NCBI RefSeq assembly: GCF_041415945.1
Contig: NZ_JBGCUS010000001.1
Span: forward strand, 3,814,501 to 3,878,500
Length of the DNA: 64,000 nt
Origin: Ancylobacter sp. IITR112
GTDB lineage: Bacteria > Pseudomonadota > Alphaproteobacteria > Rhizobiales > Xanthobacteraceae
Direction of reading: 5' to 3'
Positions 1 to 12,673 of this stretch are shown here, in pieces. A model generated the notes under the pieces. That model was not told the origin of the DNA. It was given only the letters and a program-made list of their open reading frames with translations, and made no database searches. Positions within the stretch are counted from its first letter, which is position 1. Every line of letters begins with the position of its first letter. The position numbers and the translations under genes were made by a program.

Positions 1-418
1 CACCCGCGGCGATGCGCGGCGCCACCTGCTCGATGCGGGACGGAATCACCGTGACGGGAAGATCCGCCAGCCGCGCCGCCTCGCGCAGAAACGCCGCCTT
101 GCGGCTGTCGCTTTCCACCAGCGTCACATCGGACTCCGGCCGCTCCGCCAGAGCGGCGGCCACCACCAGGCCGGGAAAGCCGCCGCCCGAGCCGAGATCG
201 ACCCAGCGCCGCACCGTCCCGGCCAGCGGCACGAGCTGCAAGGAATCCGCGACATGGCGGGTCCAGATCACCGGCAGGGTCGCCGGGGCGACGAGGTTGA
301 TGGTGCGCTGCCATTTTTCCAGCAGCGTGACGATGGTGTCGAGCCGCGCCTCTGTTTCACGTGAAACAGGGATCAGGCTCAAGGCGCGGGCACGGTCGGA
401 CGAATCGCTCTGGGACAT
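1..418 (-). CDS. rsmG: 16S rRNA (guanine-N7) methyltransferase RsmG, 3' part cut by window edge
   Basis: RsmG (GidB) methylates N7 of G527 in 16S rRNA using SAM. About 139 N-terminal residues are visible from an ATG at 418; the C-terminus lies beyond the left edge. The SAM-binding motif [10 protein letters not shown] is at residues 74-83, preceded by the family's NLV-AP stretch near residue 41. The gene is last in a minus-strand mnmE-mnmG-rsmG run, and in this order of bacteria parA and parB normally follow. Residues 18-22 (VSRET) are encoded by a perfect parS site (353-368), so the coding sequence doubles as a centromere element. Family assignment is firm; the rest of the protein cannot be judged. 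Confidence 0.93.
   Translation of the reverse strand, partial: MSQSDSSDRARALSLIPVSRETEARLDTIVTLLEKWQRTINLVAPATLPVIWTRHVADSLQLVPLAGTVRRWVDLGSGGGFPGLVVAAALAERPESDVTLVESDSRKAAFLREAARLADLPVTVIPSRIEQVAPRIAAG
353..368. promoter_or_regulatory. parS: parS centromere site (perfect 16-mer), inside rsmG
   Basis: The 16-bp palindrome TGTTTCACGTGAAACA matches the conserved ParB-binding parS consensus exactly. It lies within the rsmG coding frame, 50 bases from the start codon. ParB/Spo0J nucleates here and spreads, and ParA then segregates the origin region. It is the best of five such sites in the first 18 kb. Confidence 0.92.
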
Positions 419-478
419 GCCGCAGTCTAACGCAGCCGGGCGGCGGGATCAGCCGCCCCGCGCCACCGCCACACCGCT

Positions 479-2347
<1,869 letters not shown>

Positions 2348-2486
2348 GGGCTCGCGAATTTCTGCCGCGTCGCTGAAAGCACGCGCACGGATCGGCCGGC
2401 AAAGGGAGAGCGCTGTTTGAGCCAGCGTTTCGCCGTTCCGTCAAGTCGCGGAGTCGGCGGTCTTCGCGGTGGAGAACGGGCTGGGC

Positions 2487-2502
2487 TGATTCACGTGAAA
2501 CA
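2487..2502. promoter_or_regulatory. parS: parS-like site between mnmG and mnmE (15/16)
   Basis: TGATTCACGTGAAACA differs from the parS consensus TGTTTCACGTGAAACA only at the third base. It is intergenic, 48 bases from the next partial site. Probably a functional ParB site, perhaps of lower affinity. Confidence 0.75.
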
Positions 2503-2534
2503 TTTCGTTTACGAATCGGCCCCGGTGCGGCCGG

Positions 2535-2550
2535 TGTTTCACGTGAATCC
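2535..2550. promoter_or_regulatory. parS: Degenerate parS-like site between mnmG and mnmE (14/16)
   Basis: TGTTTCACGTGAATCC keeps the left arm and centre of parS but has two mismatches in the right arm (positions 14 and 16). Its closeness to the site at 2487 suggests a paired arrangement. It may be a weak site or a decayed one. Confidence 0.5.
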
Positions 2551-2567
2551 CCCGGCTGCGCGAGCGC

Positions 2568-3977
2568 CTATTTGCCGATGCAGAATTCGCGGAACACGAC
2601 ATCGAGAAGATCCTCGACACCGATGGCGCCGGTCATCCGCCCGAGCGCGCGGGCGGCGAGGCGCAGTTCCTCGGCGAGCAATTCGTCGTCGAGATCGTCC
2701 CAGCGTTCCAGGGCCACAAAGAGATGGCCGCGCGCTTCCTCCGCACTGGCGCGATGGCGGGCCCGCAGCAACGCCGGATGCTCCCCCGCCGCCCGCGCGG
2801 CGATGAAGCGGCCGAGGGCGCCCGTGAGTTCTTCCAGCCCCTCGCCGCGCGCGGCGGACAGCGTGAGATGATCGCTGGCCCACGCAACGTCGAGCGCGGG
2901 GGAACCCTCCGCCCGGTCGACCTTGTTGCCCAGCAGCCAGAGCGGCGCCTCCGCCGTCACGGGGGCCTCCGCCGGCGCGGGGCCGTCGGTCAGATCGTGC
3001 ACCCAGAGCACGAGGTCGGCTTCCGCCATGCGGGCGCGGGCGCGGCGAATGCCCTCGGCCTCCACGCGGCTTTCCGCCTCGCGCAGCCCGGCCGTGTCGA
3101 CCAGCGTCGCCTTGTGGCCGTCAAGGTCGAGCGCGACTTCCAGCAGGTCGCGCGTGGTGCCCGGCTCGTCGGAGACGATGGCGACTTCGCGCCGGGCGAG
3201 CGCGTTGAGCAGGGAGGACTTGCCGGCATTGGGCAGGCCCGCAATGGCGATGAGCGCGCCCTCGCGCACCAGCGCACCGCGCCGGTCCGCCAGCGCGCGG
3301 GTGAGCTCTTCCAGAAGCGCGGCCACTTCCGGCTTCGCCAGAGCCCGCGCCCCCGCCGGCACATCGTCCTCATCGGCGAAGTCGATGCCGGCTTCCACCA
3401 GCGCCATGGCGCGGATGAGCCGGGCGCGCCAGGCTTCCACCTGCTGGCCGAGATGGCCGAAGGCATGGGCGAAGGCGAGCCGGCGCTGCGCCTGTGTCTC
3501 CGCCGCGATGAGGTCGGCGAGGCCTTCGGCCTCCGTCAGGTCCATCCGCCCGTTGAGAAAGGCGCGACGGGTGAACTCCCCCGCCTGCGCCGGCCGCACC
3601 CCCGGCACGGAGAGCACGGCGGCGAGCACCGCGGCGACGACGGCGCGGCCGCCATGGATCTGCAGCTCCGCCATGTCCTCGCCGGTGGCGCTGCGCGGAG
3701 CCGGGAACCACAAGGCGAGCCCCTGGTCGAGCACCTCCCCGGTGGCAGGATCGCGAAGCCGGGCGAGCTGGGCGCGGCGCGGCTCCGGCACCCGCCCCGC
3801 CAGCGCTGCGAGCGCCGCCCCGGCCTGCGGGCCGGAGAGGCGAATGACCGCCACCGCCCCGCCCGTGCCGGAAGAGACCGCCGCGATGGTATCGCCCAGC
3901 GTCCCGCCCCCCGCCCCGCCGGCAAGACCGGTCGCCTTTGCGTCGGCCGCGATTGCGCTATTTTTCTGCACGTCCAC
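2568..3977 (-). CDS. mnmE: tRNA modification GTPase MnmE
   Basis: MnmE (TrmE) is the GTPase and folate-binding partner of MnmG in U34 tRNA modification. It is 469 residues. The N-terminal tetrahydrofolate-binding domain is followed by helices that carry an inserted G domain: G1 GLPNAGKSS at about 247-255, a G2/G3 region with EPGTTRD, DTAGLRE at 294-300, and NKVD near 353. The protein ends in the diagnostic CIGK, whose cysteine is conserved in the family. The called start is a GTG at 3977. The first 25 or so residues are low in conservation, so the true start could be slightly downstream. It is divergent from the thioredoxin-like gene at 4053. Confidence 0.95.
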   Translation of the reverse strand: MDVQKNSAIAADAKATGLAGGAGGGTLGDTIAAVSSGTGGAVAVIRLSGPQAGAALAALAGRVPEPRRAQLARLRDPATGEVLDQGLALWFPAPRSATGEDMAELQIHGGRAVVAAVLAAVLSVPGVRPAQAGEFTRRAFLNGRMDLTEAEGLADLIAAETQAQRRLAFAHAFGHLGQQVEAWRARLIRAMALVEAGIDFADEDDVPAGARALAKPEVAALLEELTRALADRRGALVREGALIAIAGLPNAGKSSLLNALARREVAIVSDEPGTTRDLLEVALDLDGHKATLVDTAGLREAESRVEAEGIRRARARMAEADLVLWVHDLTDGPAPAEAPVTAEAPLWLLGNKVDRAEGSPALDVAWASDHLTLSAARGEGLEELTGALGRFIAARAAGEHPALLRARHRASAEEARGHLFVALERWDDLDDELLAEELRLAARALGRMTGAIGVEDLLDVVFREFCIGK

Positions 3978-4052
3978 CCGCTACGCCCTATCTGTTGAAT
4001 CGGCCGCCGTGACCGGCCGCCACGATACCCCGTCCCAAGCCGGAGCGTCATC

Positions 4053-6083
<2,031 letters not shown>

Positions 6084-6418
6084 AGCGCGGCGGCCGATGG
6101 GAGTTCTCCCGGCTTGGCTCGCATGGGCGGACGGTGTTCGCTGCGCCTGCGGCGTCTTTAGGTCAAACCGCGCCGCGCGACAGCCTTTGTGAGTAAGTCT
6201 GTGGATAATCCGGGGAGAAAAAGCCCCACCCCCGCGCAAATCAACAGAAATGGCCGCTGGCGGGCGTTTCGGCTTTTACGATGGATGGATCGGACGACAC
6301 GCCTTTCGCCTGCCCTGAGTCATTTCTGAGGGCCATCATTTCGTAAGCGAAATGATGCGTCTTTGGCAAATTAGCAAGAAATACTGGCGAATTTGCCCTC
6401 GTTATTGCAGACGGGCAA
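6084..6418. other. Convergent intergenic region with a perfect DnaA box and inverted repeats
   Basis: This 335-base stretch lies between two converging genes, so it should not be needed as a promoter. It is A+T-richer than its surroundings. On the minus strand it has an exact DnaA box TTATCCACA (6200-6208). It also has a perfect 10-bp hairpin (6334-6357) and a second inverted repeat, GGCAAATT at 6365-6372 with AATTTGCC at 6390-6397. No open frame with a credible start was found. Confidence 0.6.
6334..6357. terminator. Perfect 10-bp hairpin between convergent genes
   Basis: CATCATTTCG at 6334-6343 pairs perfectly with CGAAATGATG at 6348-6357 around a TAAG loop. Its place between two gene ends suggests a bidirectional transcription stop, although there is no good T-run on either side. 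Confidence 0.4.
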
Positions 6419-6823
6419 TCAGCGCCGCTGACGCCGCATGCCGGGACGATTATCCGTGTCCAGCCGGCTGAACTTCACATTGGCCAGCATCAGCGGCACC
6501 ACCAGCATCAGCGCCCCGGCAAGATCGGCCTGCAGCACATAGCCAAGGCCGAGTTCCTCCCGCACCGCCGGCCCGATGACCGGGTCGGCAAAATCGGCGA
6601 TCAGGCTGGCGACGAACAGGGCGGTGGGCAGCCACACGGCGAGGGGCAGCCACCAGCGCCGGCAGGCCATGACCCAGCTCAGCGCGGCAATGCCGATGAC
6701 GAACAGCCAGAGTTCCGCTGTCGGCGGCTCGCGTTCCGCGACGCCGGCCTGCACCGGCCTCACCAGAAGCAGGGTGAGGGGAAGCGCCATGACGGAAAGC
6801 CGGTAGAACTGCCCTGCCCTCAT
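6419..6823 (-). CDS. Small membrane protein of unknown function
   Basis: A 134-residue protein not recognised as a named family. It starts with a short signal-like hydrophobic stretch (residues 8-27, ending near VQAG) and has two or three further hydrophobic segments (about 40-53, 59-76 and 100-114). It ends in a basic, arginine-rich tail (RPGMRRQRR). It lies 36 bases downstream of rho on the same strand, so it may be co-transcribed with rho or read from it. The ATG at 6823 is the only clear start. Codon use is like that of its neighbours, which supports a real gene, but no function can be inferred. Confidence 0.6.
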   Translation of the reverse strand: MRAGQFYRLSVMALPLTLLLVRPVQAGVAEREPPTAELWLFVIGIAALSWVMACRRWWLPLAVWLPTALFVASLIADFADPVIGPAVREELGLGYVLQADLAGALMLVVPLMLANVKFSRLDTDNRPGMRRQRR

Positions 6824-6859
6824 GCCCGCCTCCCCGCGGTCTGCTTTCGGCTTTGCGCC

Positions 6860-8125
6860 TTAGGTATTCATTGAATCGAAGAAGTCGCCATTGGTCTTGG
6901 TCTGGCGCAGCTTGTCGACCAGGAACTCGATCGCGTCGACCGTGCCCATCGGGTTGAGAATGCGGCGCAGGACGTACATTTTCTTCAAAACGTCGGCCGG
7001 CACAAGCAGCTCTTCCTTGCGCGTGCCCGAGCGGGTGATGTCGATCGCCGGGAAGACGCGCTTGTCCGACACCTTGCGGTCGAGAATGACCTCGGAATTG
7101 CCGGTGCCCTTGAACTCTTCGAAGATCACTTCGTCCATGCGCGAGCCGGTATCAACCAGCGCGGTGGCGATGATGGTGAGCGAGCCGCCCTCTTCGATGT
7201 TGCGCGCCGCGCCGAAGAAGCGCTTGGGCCGCTGCAGCGCATTGGCATCGACACCGCCGGTCAGCACCTTGCCCGACGACGGCACCACCGTGTTGTAGGC
7301 GCGGCCGAGGCGGGTGATGGAGTCCAGAAGGATGACAACGTCGCGCTTATGCTCGACCAGACGCTTGGCCTTCTCGATCACCATTTCCGCGACCTGCACA
7401 TGGCGCTGGGCTGGTTCGTCGAAGGTGGAGGACACCACCTCGCCCTTCACCGAGCGCTGCATGTCGGTGACTTCCTCCGGCCGCTCGTCGATGAGCAGCA
7501 CGATGAGGTAGCACTCGGGATGATTTGTCGTGATGGACTGGGCGATGTTCTGCAGCAGCACCGTCTTGCCGGTGCGCGGCGGCGCAACGATGAGGCCGCG
7601 CTGGCCCTTGCCGATGGGCGCCACGACATCAATGACGCGGGCCGAGAAATCCTTGCGGGTCGGGTCTTCGATTTCCAGCTTCAGCCGCTCATCGGGATAG
7701 AGCGGGGTGAGGTTGTCGAAGTTGATCTTGTGCCGGATCTTGTCCGGGTCCTCGAAATTGATCGTATTGACCTTGAGGAGGGCGAAGTAGCGCTCCCCAT
7801 CTTTCGGGGAGCGGATCTGGCCTTCGACCGTGTCACCGGTGCGCAGGCCGAAGCGGCGGATCTGGCTGGGCGAGACGTAAATGTCGTCGGGGCCGGGGAG
7901 GTAGTTGGCGTCCGGGGAGCGCAGGAAGCCGAACCCGTCGGAGAGGATCTCGACCACGCCCTCGCCGATGATATCGGTGTCGCGGGCGGCGAGCTGCTTG
8001 AGAATGGCGAACATCAACTCCTGCTTGCGCAGCGTGCTGGCGTTCTCGACCTCAAGTTCCTCGGCGAACACCAGAAGTTCGGCGGGATTCTTGGACTTGA
8101 GGTCCTGGAGCTTCATTTCCCCCAT
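6860..8125 (-). CDS. rho: Transcription termination factor Rho
   Basis: Rho is the hexameric RNA-dependent ATPase that ends transcription of untranslated RNA. The 421-residue length and the sequence are typical of alphaproteobacteria. The N-terminal helical domain ([15 protein letters not shown]) is followed by the cold-shock-like RNA-binding domain with [13 protein letters not shown] RNP residues near 63-70. The ATPase core has GKGQRGL at 172-178 and the Walker A motif APPRTGKT at 181-188. ATG 8125 is used; ATG 8116 (MKLQ) is an alternative. The gene follows hemJ on the same strand after a 242-base leader, a place where Rho autoregulation is common. Confidence 0.98.
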   Translation of the reverse strand: MGEMKLQDLKSKNPAELLVFAEELEVENASTLRKQELMFAILKQLAARDTDIIGEGVVEILSDGFGFLRSPDANYLPGPDDIYVSPSQIRRFGLRTGDTVEGQIRSPKDGERYFALLKVNTINFEDPDKIRHKINFDNLTPLYPDERLKLEIEDPTRKDFSARVIDVVAPIGKGQRGLIVAPPRTGKTVLLQNIAQSITTNHPECYLIVLLIDERPEEVTDMQRSVKGEVVSSTFDEPAQRHVQVAEMVIEKAKRLVEHKRDVVILLDSITRLGRAYNTVVPSSGKVLTGGVDANALQRPKRFFGAARNIEEGGSLTIIATALVDTGSRMDEVIFEEFKGTGNSEVILDRKVSDKRVFPAIDITRSGTRKEELLVPADVLKKMYVLRRILNPMGTVDAIEFLVDKLRQTKTNGDFFDSMNT

Positions 8126-8367
8126 GGGAAAAGGCCTCGATATCTAAATGTGGGCGTACCCGGCCGGAAAAACCCGCCGAAACGACAAAAGGTGGGAAGT
8201 GCTGGTCTGCGGACCCAGGCCGAGGGGATCGGCTTCTTATCCGGCACACCGTGCGGCATCGGGGAAGATGCCCGCCTGAACGGAGCGACAGCCAGCTTCG
8301 TGGAGTTCGCGCACCATAGGCAAAGGCACGATTCGGCGCAAGTGCGCCGCGTGACGCTTTGAACCGC

Positions 8368-8793
8368 TCAAAATGGCTTTACGATGACCATGATGACAAT
8401 GCCGATCATCAGCAGTGTCGGCACCTCGTTCATGATGCGGTAGAAGCGCGCCGGACGGACATTGCGGTCGGCGGCGAAATCCTTCACCCAGCGCGACAGC
8501 GCGCCATGAAAACCGCTCATCCCCAGCACCAGCGCCAGTTTCACGTGAAACCAGCCCGAGGCGAACCAGCCGCCGTCCCAGGCGAGCCACACCCCGGCGA
8601 GCCAGGCGACGATCATCGCCGGGTTCATGATCGCCTTGAGCAGGCGGCGTTCCATCACCTTGAAGGTTTCCGACTGCGGCGAGCCCTTGGGCGCGTCGGA
8701 GTGATAAACCATCAGCCGCGGCAGATAGAGCATGCCGGCCATCCACGAGATGATGGCGAGCACATGCAGCACCTTGATCCACTCATAGAGCAT
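8368..8793 (-). CDS. hemJ: Protoporphyrinogen IX oxidase HemJ
   Basis: HemJ (UPF0093) is the membrane-bound enzyme that oxidises protoporphyrinogen IX to protoporphyrin IX in many alphaproteobacteria lacking HemG and HemY. The 141-residue protein has four hydrophobic segments and begins MLYEWIKVLHVLAIISWMAG; the conserved histidine is at residue 10. ATG 8793 gives the normal family length and N-terminus; a longer in-frame extension upstream is low-complexity repeat DNA. Codons for FHVKL contain a parS-like sequence (8537-8552). It sits beside hemE, so two heme-pathway genes flank the origin. Confidence 0.93.
   Translation of the reverse strand: MLYEWIKVLHVLAIISWMAGMLYLPRLMVYHSDAPKGSPQSETFKVMERRLLKAIMNPAMIVAWLAGVWLAWDGGWFASGWFHVKLALVLGMSGFHGALSRWVKDFAADRNVRPARFYRIMNEVPTLLMIGIVIMVIVKPF
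8537..8552. promoter_or_regulatory. parS: parS-like site inside hemJ (14-bp core perfect)
   Basis: The 14-bp palindrome GTTTCACGTGAAAC at 8538-8551 is intact; only the outermost bases of the 16-mer differ (A and C instead of T and A). It is embedded in the hemJ reading frame, where it encodes FHVK, and lies about 1.5 kb from the predicted origin. Confidence 0.8.
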
Positions 8794-8825
8794 CGAGACT
8801 ACAATCGCTCCGTTTCCAACGCTTC

Positions 8826-8903
8826 CATGACCGGGCCTGGCCCGGCCATCCACGTCTTGCGCCGGCCCGGTCGTGGATGCCCGGCTCAAGGCCGGGCATG
8901 ACG
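8826..8903. repeat. Palindromic intergenic repeat upstream of hemJ
   Basis: A 78-base sequence in the hemE-hemJ gap. It is bounded by CATGACCGGGC at the left and GCCCGGCTCAAGGCCGGGCATGAC at the right (two joined arms). The arms are mutually complementary in parts, and the end motif GTCATGCCCGG resembles the GTCATCCCGG ends of the repeats at 17918, 25934 and 62067. It is probably a related dispersed palindromic element. Confidence 0.6.
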
Positions 8904-8923
8904 GCCCGTGCGCGTGGCCTGCC

Positions 8924-10003
8924 TCAACCGCCGCGAATCCGCGCGATCATCCGTTCGACATGGGCGATGGGCGTTTCCGGGCGGATGCCATGGCCGAGAT
9001 TGAACACATGCGAGGCGCCGCGGAAATCCGCCAGGATCGCGTCTATGGCGTTATCGAGCGCCGCGCCGCCGGCGATCAGGGTGAGCGGGTCGAGATTGCC
9101 CTGCAGCGCGCATTTCGCTCCCAGCGCATAACGCGTTGCCTTGCGGTCGGCGGTCCAGTCGAGGCCCACCGCGTTCACGCCCGTGGCCTCAACCATCTCG
9201 GTGAGGCCGGACAGCGTCGCCCCCTTGGGAAAGGCGATGATGCGCGCGCCGGGCACCTCGGCCCGCACGGCAGCGACGAGGCGGGCGATCGGGTCGATCG
9301 ACCAGCGGCGGAAGCTCTCGGGATCGAGCACCCCGGCCCAGCTATCGAAAATCTGCACCGCATCGGCGCCCGCCTTGAGCTGGCCCACGAGATAGCGGGC
9401 GGAGGTTTCCACCAGCAGGTCGATCAGCGCGGTGAAAAAGGCGGGATCGGTCAGCGAGGCGAGGCGGGCGGGCGCCTGGTCCGGCGTGCCGCGCCCGGCG
9501 ATCATATAGGTCGCCACCGTCCAGGGCGCGCCGCAGAAACCGAGCAGCGCCGTCTCGCGCGGCAATTCGGCGCGGATGCGGCTGACCGCTTCCAGCACGC
9601 GGTCGATCTTGTCCGGGTCGAGCGTCTGGCGCAGCGCGGCGAGTTCCGCGCCGGTGGTGACGGGGGAAAGGCGCGGGCCCTCGCCGGCCGCGAAGGTCAG
9701 CGGGCAGCCGAGGGCGTGCGGCACGACGAGAATGTCGGAGAACAGGATCGCCGCATCAAAGCCGAAGCGGCGGATCGGCTGCAGCGTCACCTCGACGGCA
9801 TGATCCGGCGTGTAGCACAGTGTGAGGAAATCTCCGGCCTTGGCCCGTACCTCGCGATATTCCGGGAGATAGCGGCCGGCCTGGCGCATCATCCAGATCG
9901 GCGTGCGGGAGGGCACGCGCCCGTCCAGCGCCTGCAGCAGGATCGGCTCGTCCTGCACGCTCGCCCCCTGGGGGGAACTTTCCATTCCGGCGCTTTCCGT
10001 CAC
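8924..10003 (-). CDS. hemE: Uroporphyrinogen decarboxylase HemE
   Basis: HemE removes four carboxyl groups from uroporphyrinogen III to give coproporphyrinogen III in heme synthesis. The signature [15 protein letters not shown] lies near the N-terminus, and [14 protein letters not shown] and [12 protein letters not shown] are conserved core motifs. Start: GTG 10003 has AGGGGA at good spacing and yields 359 residues. ATG 9985 is a shorter option. Longer in-frame starts at 10081 or 10102 would run through the A+T-rich origin region and are unlikely. Next to the predicted oriC, as in Caulobacter. Confidence 0.95.
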   Translation of the reverse strand: MTESAGMESSPQGASVQDEPILLQALDGRVPSRTPIWMMRQAGRYLPEYREVRAKAGDFLTLCYTPDHAVEVTLQPIRRFGFDAAILFSDILVVPHALGCPLTFAAGEGPRLSPVTTGAELAALRQTLDPDKIDRVLEAVSRIRAELPRETALLGFCGAPWTVATYMIAGRGTPDQAPARLASLTDPAFFTALIDLLVETSARYLVGQLKAGADAVQIFDSWAGVLDPESFRRWSIDPIARLVAAVRAEVPGARIIAFPKGATLSGLTEMVEATGVNAVGLDWTADRKATRYALGAKCALQGNLDPLTLIAGGAALDNAIDAILADFRGASHVFNLGHGIRPETPIAHVERMIARIRGG

Positions 10004-10326
10004 GTTGTCCCCTGCCTCTTCATACTTCTTTAAGCACTTTGAATAGAAGGTTGTCTGTGTAGTGAGCAGGGGATTAGACATCTTCCTCGTTCCCCACAAC
10101 ACGCCCCCAGCCGCGTCGCTTCCGCGCGGGCCGGCGTGTGCGGCAAATTTGAGTGCCGTGAGGCAGTTACACGCGGCGTACGGATTTATCCACGCAGTTC
10201 GCCGCAGGCGCGTTGATTCAGCGCACAGGGTCTCGCCTGTGGAGGAAAAAGCCCGCTATCCCCAGGGCTCCCCTTGCGAACGGGCAAAGGGCATGGCTTG
10301 TTCCCATCCCATGCACAGCCCTGTGG
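10004..10326. other. oriC: Predicted chromosomal replication origin oriC (hemE-ppsR gap)
   Basis: The gap between divergent hemE and the DUF299/ppsR gene is where the Caulobacter origin lies (hemE-RP001), and this order is kept widely in alphaproteobacteria. Seen in the sequence: an A+T-rich tract at about 10016-10080; DnaA-box-like nonamers TTATCCACG (10186-10194, 8/9) and TCATCCACA on the minus strand (10322-10330, 8/9); and weaker 7/9 matches at 10090-10098, 10238-10246 and 10256-10264. A GANTC (CcrM-type) site is at 10215-10219. parS sites flank it on both sides. Function is inferred from position and motifs. Confidence 0.8.
10186..10194 (+). promoter_or_regulatory. DnaA-box-like site TTATCCACG in predicted oriC
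   Basis: Eight of nine bases match the consensus TTATCCACA. It is the strongest plus-strand match in the hemE-ppsR gap. Confidence 0.6.
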
Positions 10327-11193
10327 ATGACCGGCGTGACTGACGCCCCCCGCGCCTCGGAGAGCTACTACCACCTGCATCTCGTCTCGGATTCCACCGG
10401 CGAGACGCTGATCAGCGTCGGCCGGGCGGCGGCGGCGCAGTATGATCTCAAGCCGATCGAGCACATCTATCCGCTGGTGCGCTCGCACAAGCAGCTCGAC
10501 AAGGTGGTGCAGGCGATCGACGAATGCCCCGGCATTGTCCTCTACACCCTCACCGATCCGGAACTGCGCAACCGGCTGAAGACCTATTGCCGCGAGCATG
10601 GCGTGCCGGTGCTCTCGGTGCTGGCGCCAGTGGTGCAATTGTTCCAGGCCTATCTCGGCGGAGCGCCGGAGCCGCGTGTCGGCGGCCAGCACCAGCTCGA
10701 CGGCGATTATTTCCGCCGCATCGACGCGATGAACTTCACCGTCATGCATGATGACGGCCAGCATGTGGACGGGCTGGAAGCCGCCGACGTGGTTCTGCTC
10801 GGCATTTCCCGCTCGTCGAAGACCCCGACCAGCATCTATCTCGCCAATCGCGGCATCAAGACCGCCAATATCCCGCTGGTGCCGAGCCTGCCGGTGCCGC
10901 CGGGCCTCGCCGAACTGAAGCGCCCGCTGGTGGTCGGCCTGCTCGCCAGCGCCGACCGGGTGGTGGAAATCCGCCGCAACCGGCTGCTCGGGCTCAACGC
11001 TGCCCAAGCCGCCGATACCTATACGGACCGCGAGGCGGTGGCGGAGGAGATCGCCTTCTCCCGCCGGCTCTGCGCCCGCCATGGCTGGCCGATGATCGAC
11101 GTGACTCGCCGCTCGATCGAGGAGACGGCGGCGGCGATCATCGCCCTGCTGCAGGAGCGCCGGCGCCAGCAGACCGAGAATCCGAATGGTTGA
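10327..11193 (+). CDS. ppsR: Pyruvate, phosphate dikinase regulatory protein-like (DUF299) kinase/phosphotransferase
   Basis: DUF299 proteins are ADP-dependent serine/threonine kinases and phosphorylases that switch PEP synthase (PpsR) or pyruvate phosphate dikinase on and off. With ATG 10327 the protein has 288 residues. The nucleotide-binding loop [11 protein letters not shown] is at about 159-169, and the N-terminal block [14 protein letters not shown] is typical. GTG 10336 is an alternative start. Which target it controls is not visible here. It heads a tight plus-strand cluster and overlaps maf by 8 bases. The start codon overlaps a DnaA-box-like sequence at 10322-10330. Confidence 0.9.
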   Translation: MTGVTDAPRASESYYHLHLVSDSTGETLISVGRAAAAQYDLKPIEHIYPLVRSHKQLDKVVQAIDECPGIVLYTLTDPELRNRLKTYCREHGVPVLSVLAPVVQLFQAYLGGAPEPRVGGQHQLDGDYFRRIDAMNFTVMHDDGQHVDGLEAADVVLLGISRSSKTPTSIYLANRGIKTANIPLVPSLPVPPGLAELKRPLVVGLLASADRVVEIRRNRLLGLNAAQAADTYTDREAVAEEIAFSRRLCARHGWPMIDVTRRSIEETAAAIIALLQERRRQQTENPNG

Positions 11194-11818
11194 GACCGCA
11201 CCGGGAAATCCGCTGTGGCGCGGTGGGGCGCCGCTCCTGCTCGCCTCCAAGAGCGCCGCGCGTCGCGCTTTGCTGGACGCCGCCCGCCTGCCCTTCGAGG
11301 CGATGAGCGTGGAGGTCGATGAGCGCGCCGTCGAGGCGCAGGCCGTGGGTGACGGCGAAGGCCCGGCGGCCGTCGCCCTCACTTTGGCGCGGGCGAAGGC
11401 GCTGGCGGGAGCGGCCGCCTATCCCGGCCGGCTCGTCATCGGCGCCGACCAGACGCTGGCGCTGGGCGATGACGCTTTCCACAAGCCCGCCGACCGTGCG
11501 GCGGCGAAGGCGCAGATCGCCCGGCTGGCGGGCCGTACCCATAGCCTGCACTCGGCCGTGGCGGTGGCGCGTGAGGGCGCCGTGCTGTGGGCGGCGGTGG
11601 AGAGCGCGCATCTCACCATGCGCCCGCTCACAGAGGAGACGATCGACGCCTATCTCGATGCCGCCGGCGCGGCCGTGCTCTCCAGCGTCGGTGGCTATCA
11701 GTTGGAGGGGCTGGGCATTCACCTGTTCACCCGTGTCGAGGGCGACCATTCGGTGATACTGGGTCTGCCGCTTCTGCCGCTGCTCGACTTTCTGCGCTCC
11801 GAAGGACTTCTGCTGTGA
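11186..11818 (+). CDS. maf: Maf-like nucleoside triphosphate pyrophosphatase
   Basis: Maf-family enzymes hydrolyse non-canonical or modified nucleoside triphosphates (dTTP/UTP or m7GTP, depending on subgroup) and are linked to septum control. The 210-residue protein has the family start [17 protein letters not shown], the core GADQTLAL and the C-terminal [14 protein letters not shown]. The conserved acidic residue of the GAD-Q motif is present. The start codon overlaps the end of ppsR by 8 bases, and the stop overlaps aroE by 4 (GTGA). The exact substrate cannot be told from sequence. Confidence 0.92.
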   Translation: MVETAPGNPLWRGGAPLLLASKSAARRALLDAARLPFEAMSVEVDERAVEAQAVGDGEGPAAVALTLARAKALAGAAAYPGRLVIGADQTLALGDDAFHKPADRAAAKAQIARLAGRTHSLHSAVAVAREGAVLWAAVESAHLTMRPLTEETIDAYLDAAGAAVLSSVGGYQLEGLGIHLFTRVEGDHSVILGLPLLPLLDFLRSEGLLL

Positions 11819-12660
11819 CCCGCAACGTGGCCATTATCGGCCATCCCGTCGCCCATTCGCGCTCGCCGCTCATCCATGGCTACTGGCTGGCCCAGCACGG
11901 CATCGACGGCTCCTATGGCGTGCGCGATGTCGCGCCCGGCGATATTGCCGGCTTTTTCGCCGATTTCGCCGCCTCCGGCCTTGTCGGCGGCAATGTCACC
12001 GTGCCGCACAAGGAAGCCGCCTTCCGCGCCTGCGCGGCGCGGGACGCGGTGGCGCAGGCGCTCGGCGCGGTGAACACGATCTGGCTTGAGGACGGTGCTC
12101 TCCATGGTGCCAATACCGATGTGCACGGCTTCCTCGCCAATCTCGACGCCGCCGAGCCGGACTGGGCGCGGGCGCTGGGCGAGGCGGTGGTGCTGGGCGC
12201 CGGCGGGGCGGCGCGGGCGATTGTCTACGGGCTGCTGCAGCGCGGGGTCGACCGCGTGGTGGTGGCCAATCGGACCCTGGCGCGGGCGCAGGCGCTGCGC
12301 GACCAGTTCGGCCCGCGCGTGCTGCCGGTGGAGTGGCGCGATCTCGGCGGGCGGCTCATGGGGTGCCGTCTGCTGGTCAACACCACTTCGCTCGGCATGA
12401 AGGGCCAGCCGCCGCTCGATCTCGACCTTTCCGCCCTCTCGCCCGACGCGCTGGTGACCGACATCGTCTATGTGCCGCTGGAAACGCCGCTTTTGAGGGC
12501 CGCCAAGGCGCGCGGCCTCGCCACGGTGGACGGGCTCGGCATGCTGCTGCACCAGGCCGTGCCGGGCTTCGAGCGCTGGTTCGGCGTGCGCCCGCAGGTG
12601 ACAGCGGAACTGCGCGCCCTCGCCATCGCCGACCTCAAGGCCAAGGGGCAATTCGCGTGA
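11815..12660 (+). CDS. aroE: Shikimate 5-dehydrogenase AroE
   Basis: AroE reduces 3-dehydroshikimate to shikimate with NADPH in aromatic amino-acid synthesis. With GTG 11815, overlapping the maf stop by 4 bases, the protein has 281 residues, the usual size. The shikimate-binding SRSP is at 15-18, and the catalytic lysine lies in NVTVPHKEA (K66). The NADP-binding GAGGAARA is mid-protein, followed by NTTSLGM. Translational coupling to maf and the close downstream coaE suggest one transcript. Confidence 0.95.
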   Translation: MTRNVAIIGHPVAHSRSPLIHGYWLAQHGIDGSYGVRDVAPGDIAGFFADFAASGLVGGNVTVPHKEAAFRACAARDAVAQALGAVNTIWLEDGALHGANTDVHGFLANLDAAEPDWARALGEAVVLGAGGAARAIVYGLLQRGVDRVVVANRTLARAQALRDQFGPRVLPVEWRDLGGRLMGCRLLVNTTSLGMKGQPPLDLDLSALSPDALVTDIVYVPLETPLLRAAKARGLATVDGLGMLLHQAVPGFERWFGVRPQVTAELRALAIADLKAKGQFA

Positions 12661-12673
12661 AGGGTCCGTTCGC

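Noticed and set aside
10004..10102. N-terminal extension of HemE to ATG 10081 or 10102
   Set aside because: The added residues show no similarity to HemE, are coded by A+T-rich origin DNA, and the GTG at 10003 has a good ribosome site.
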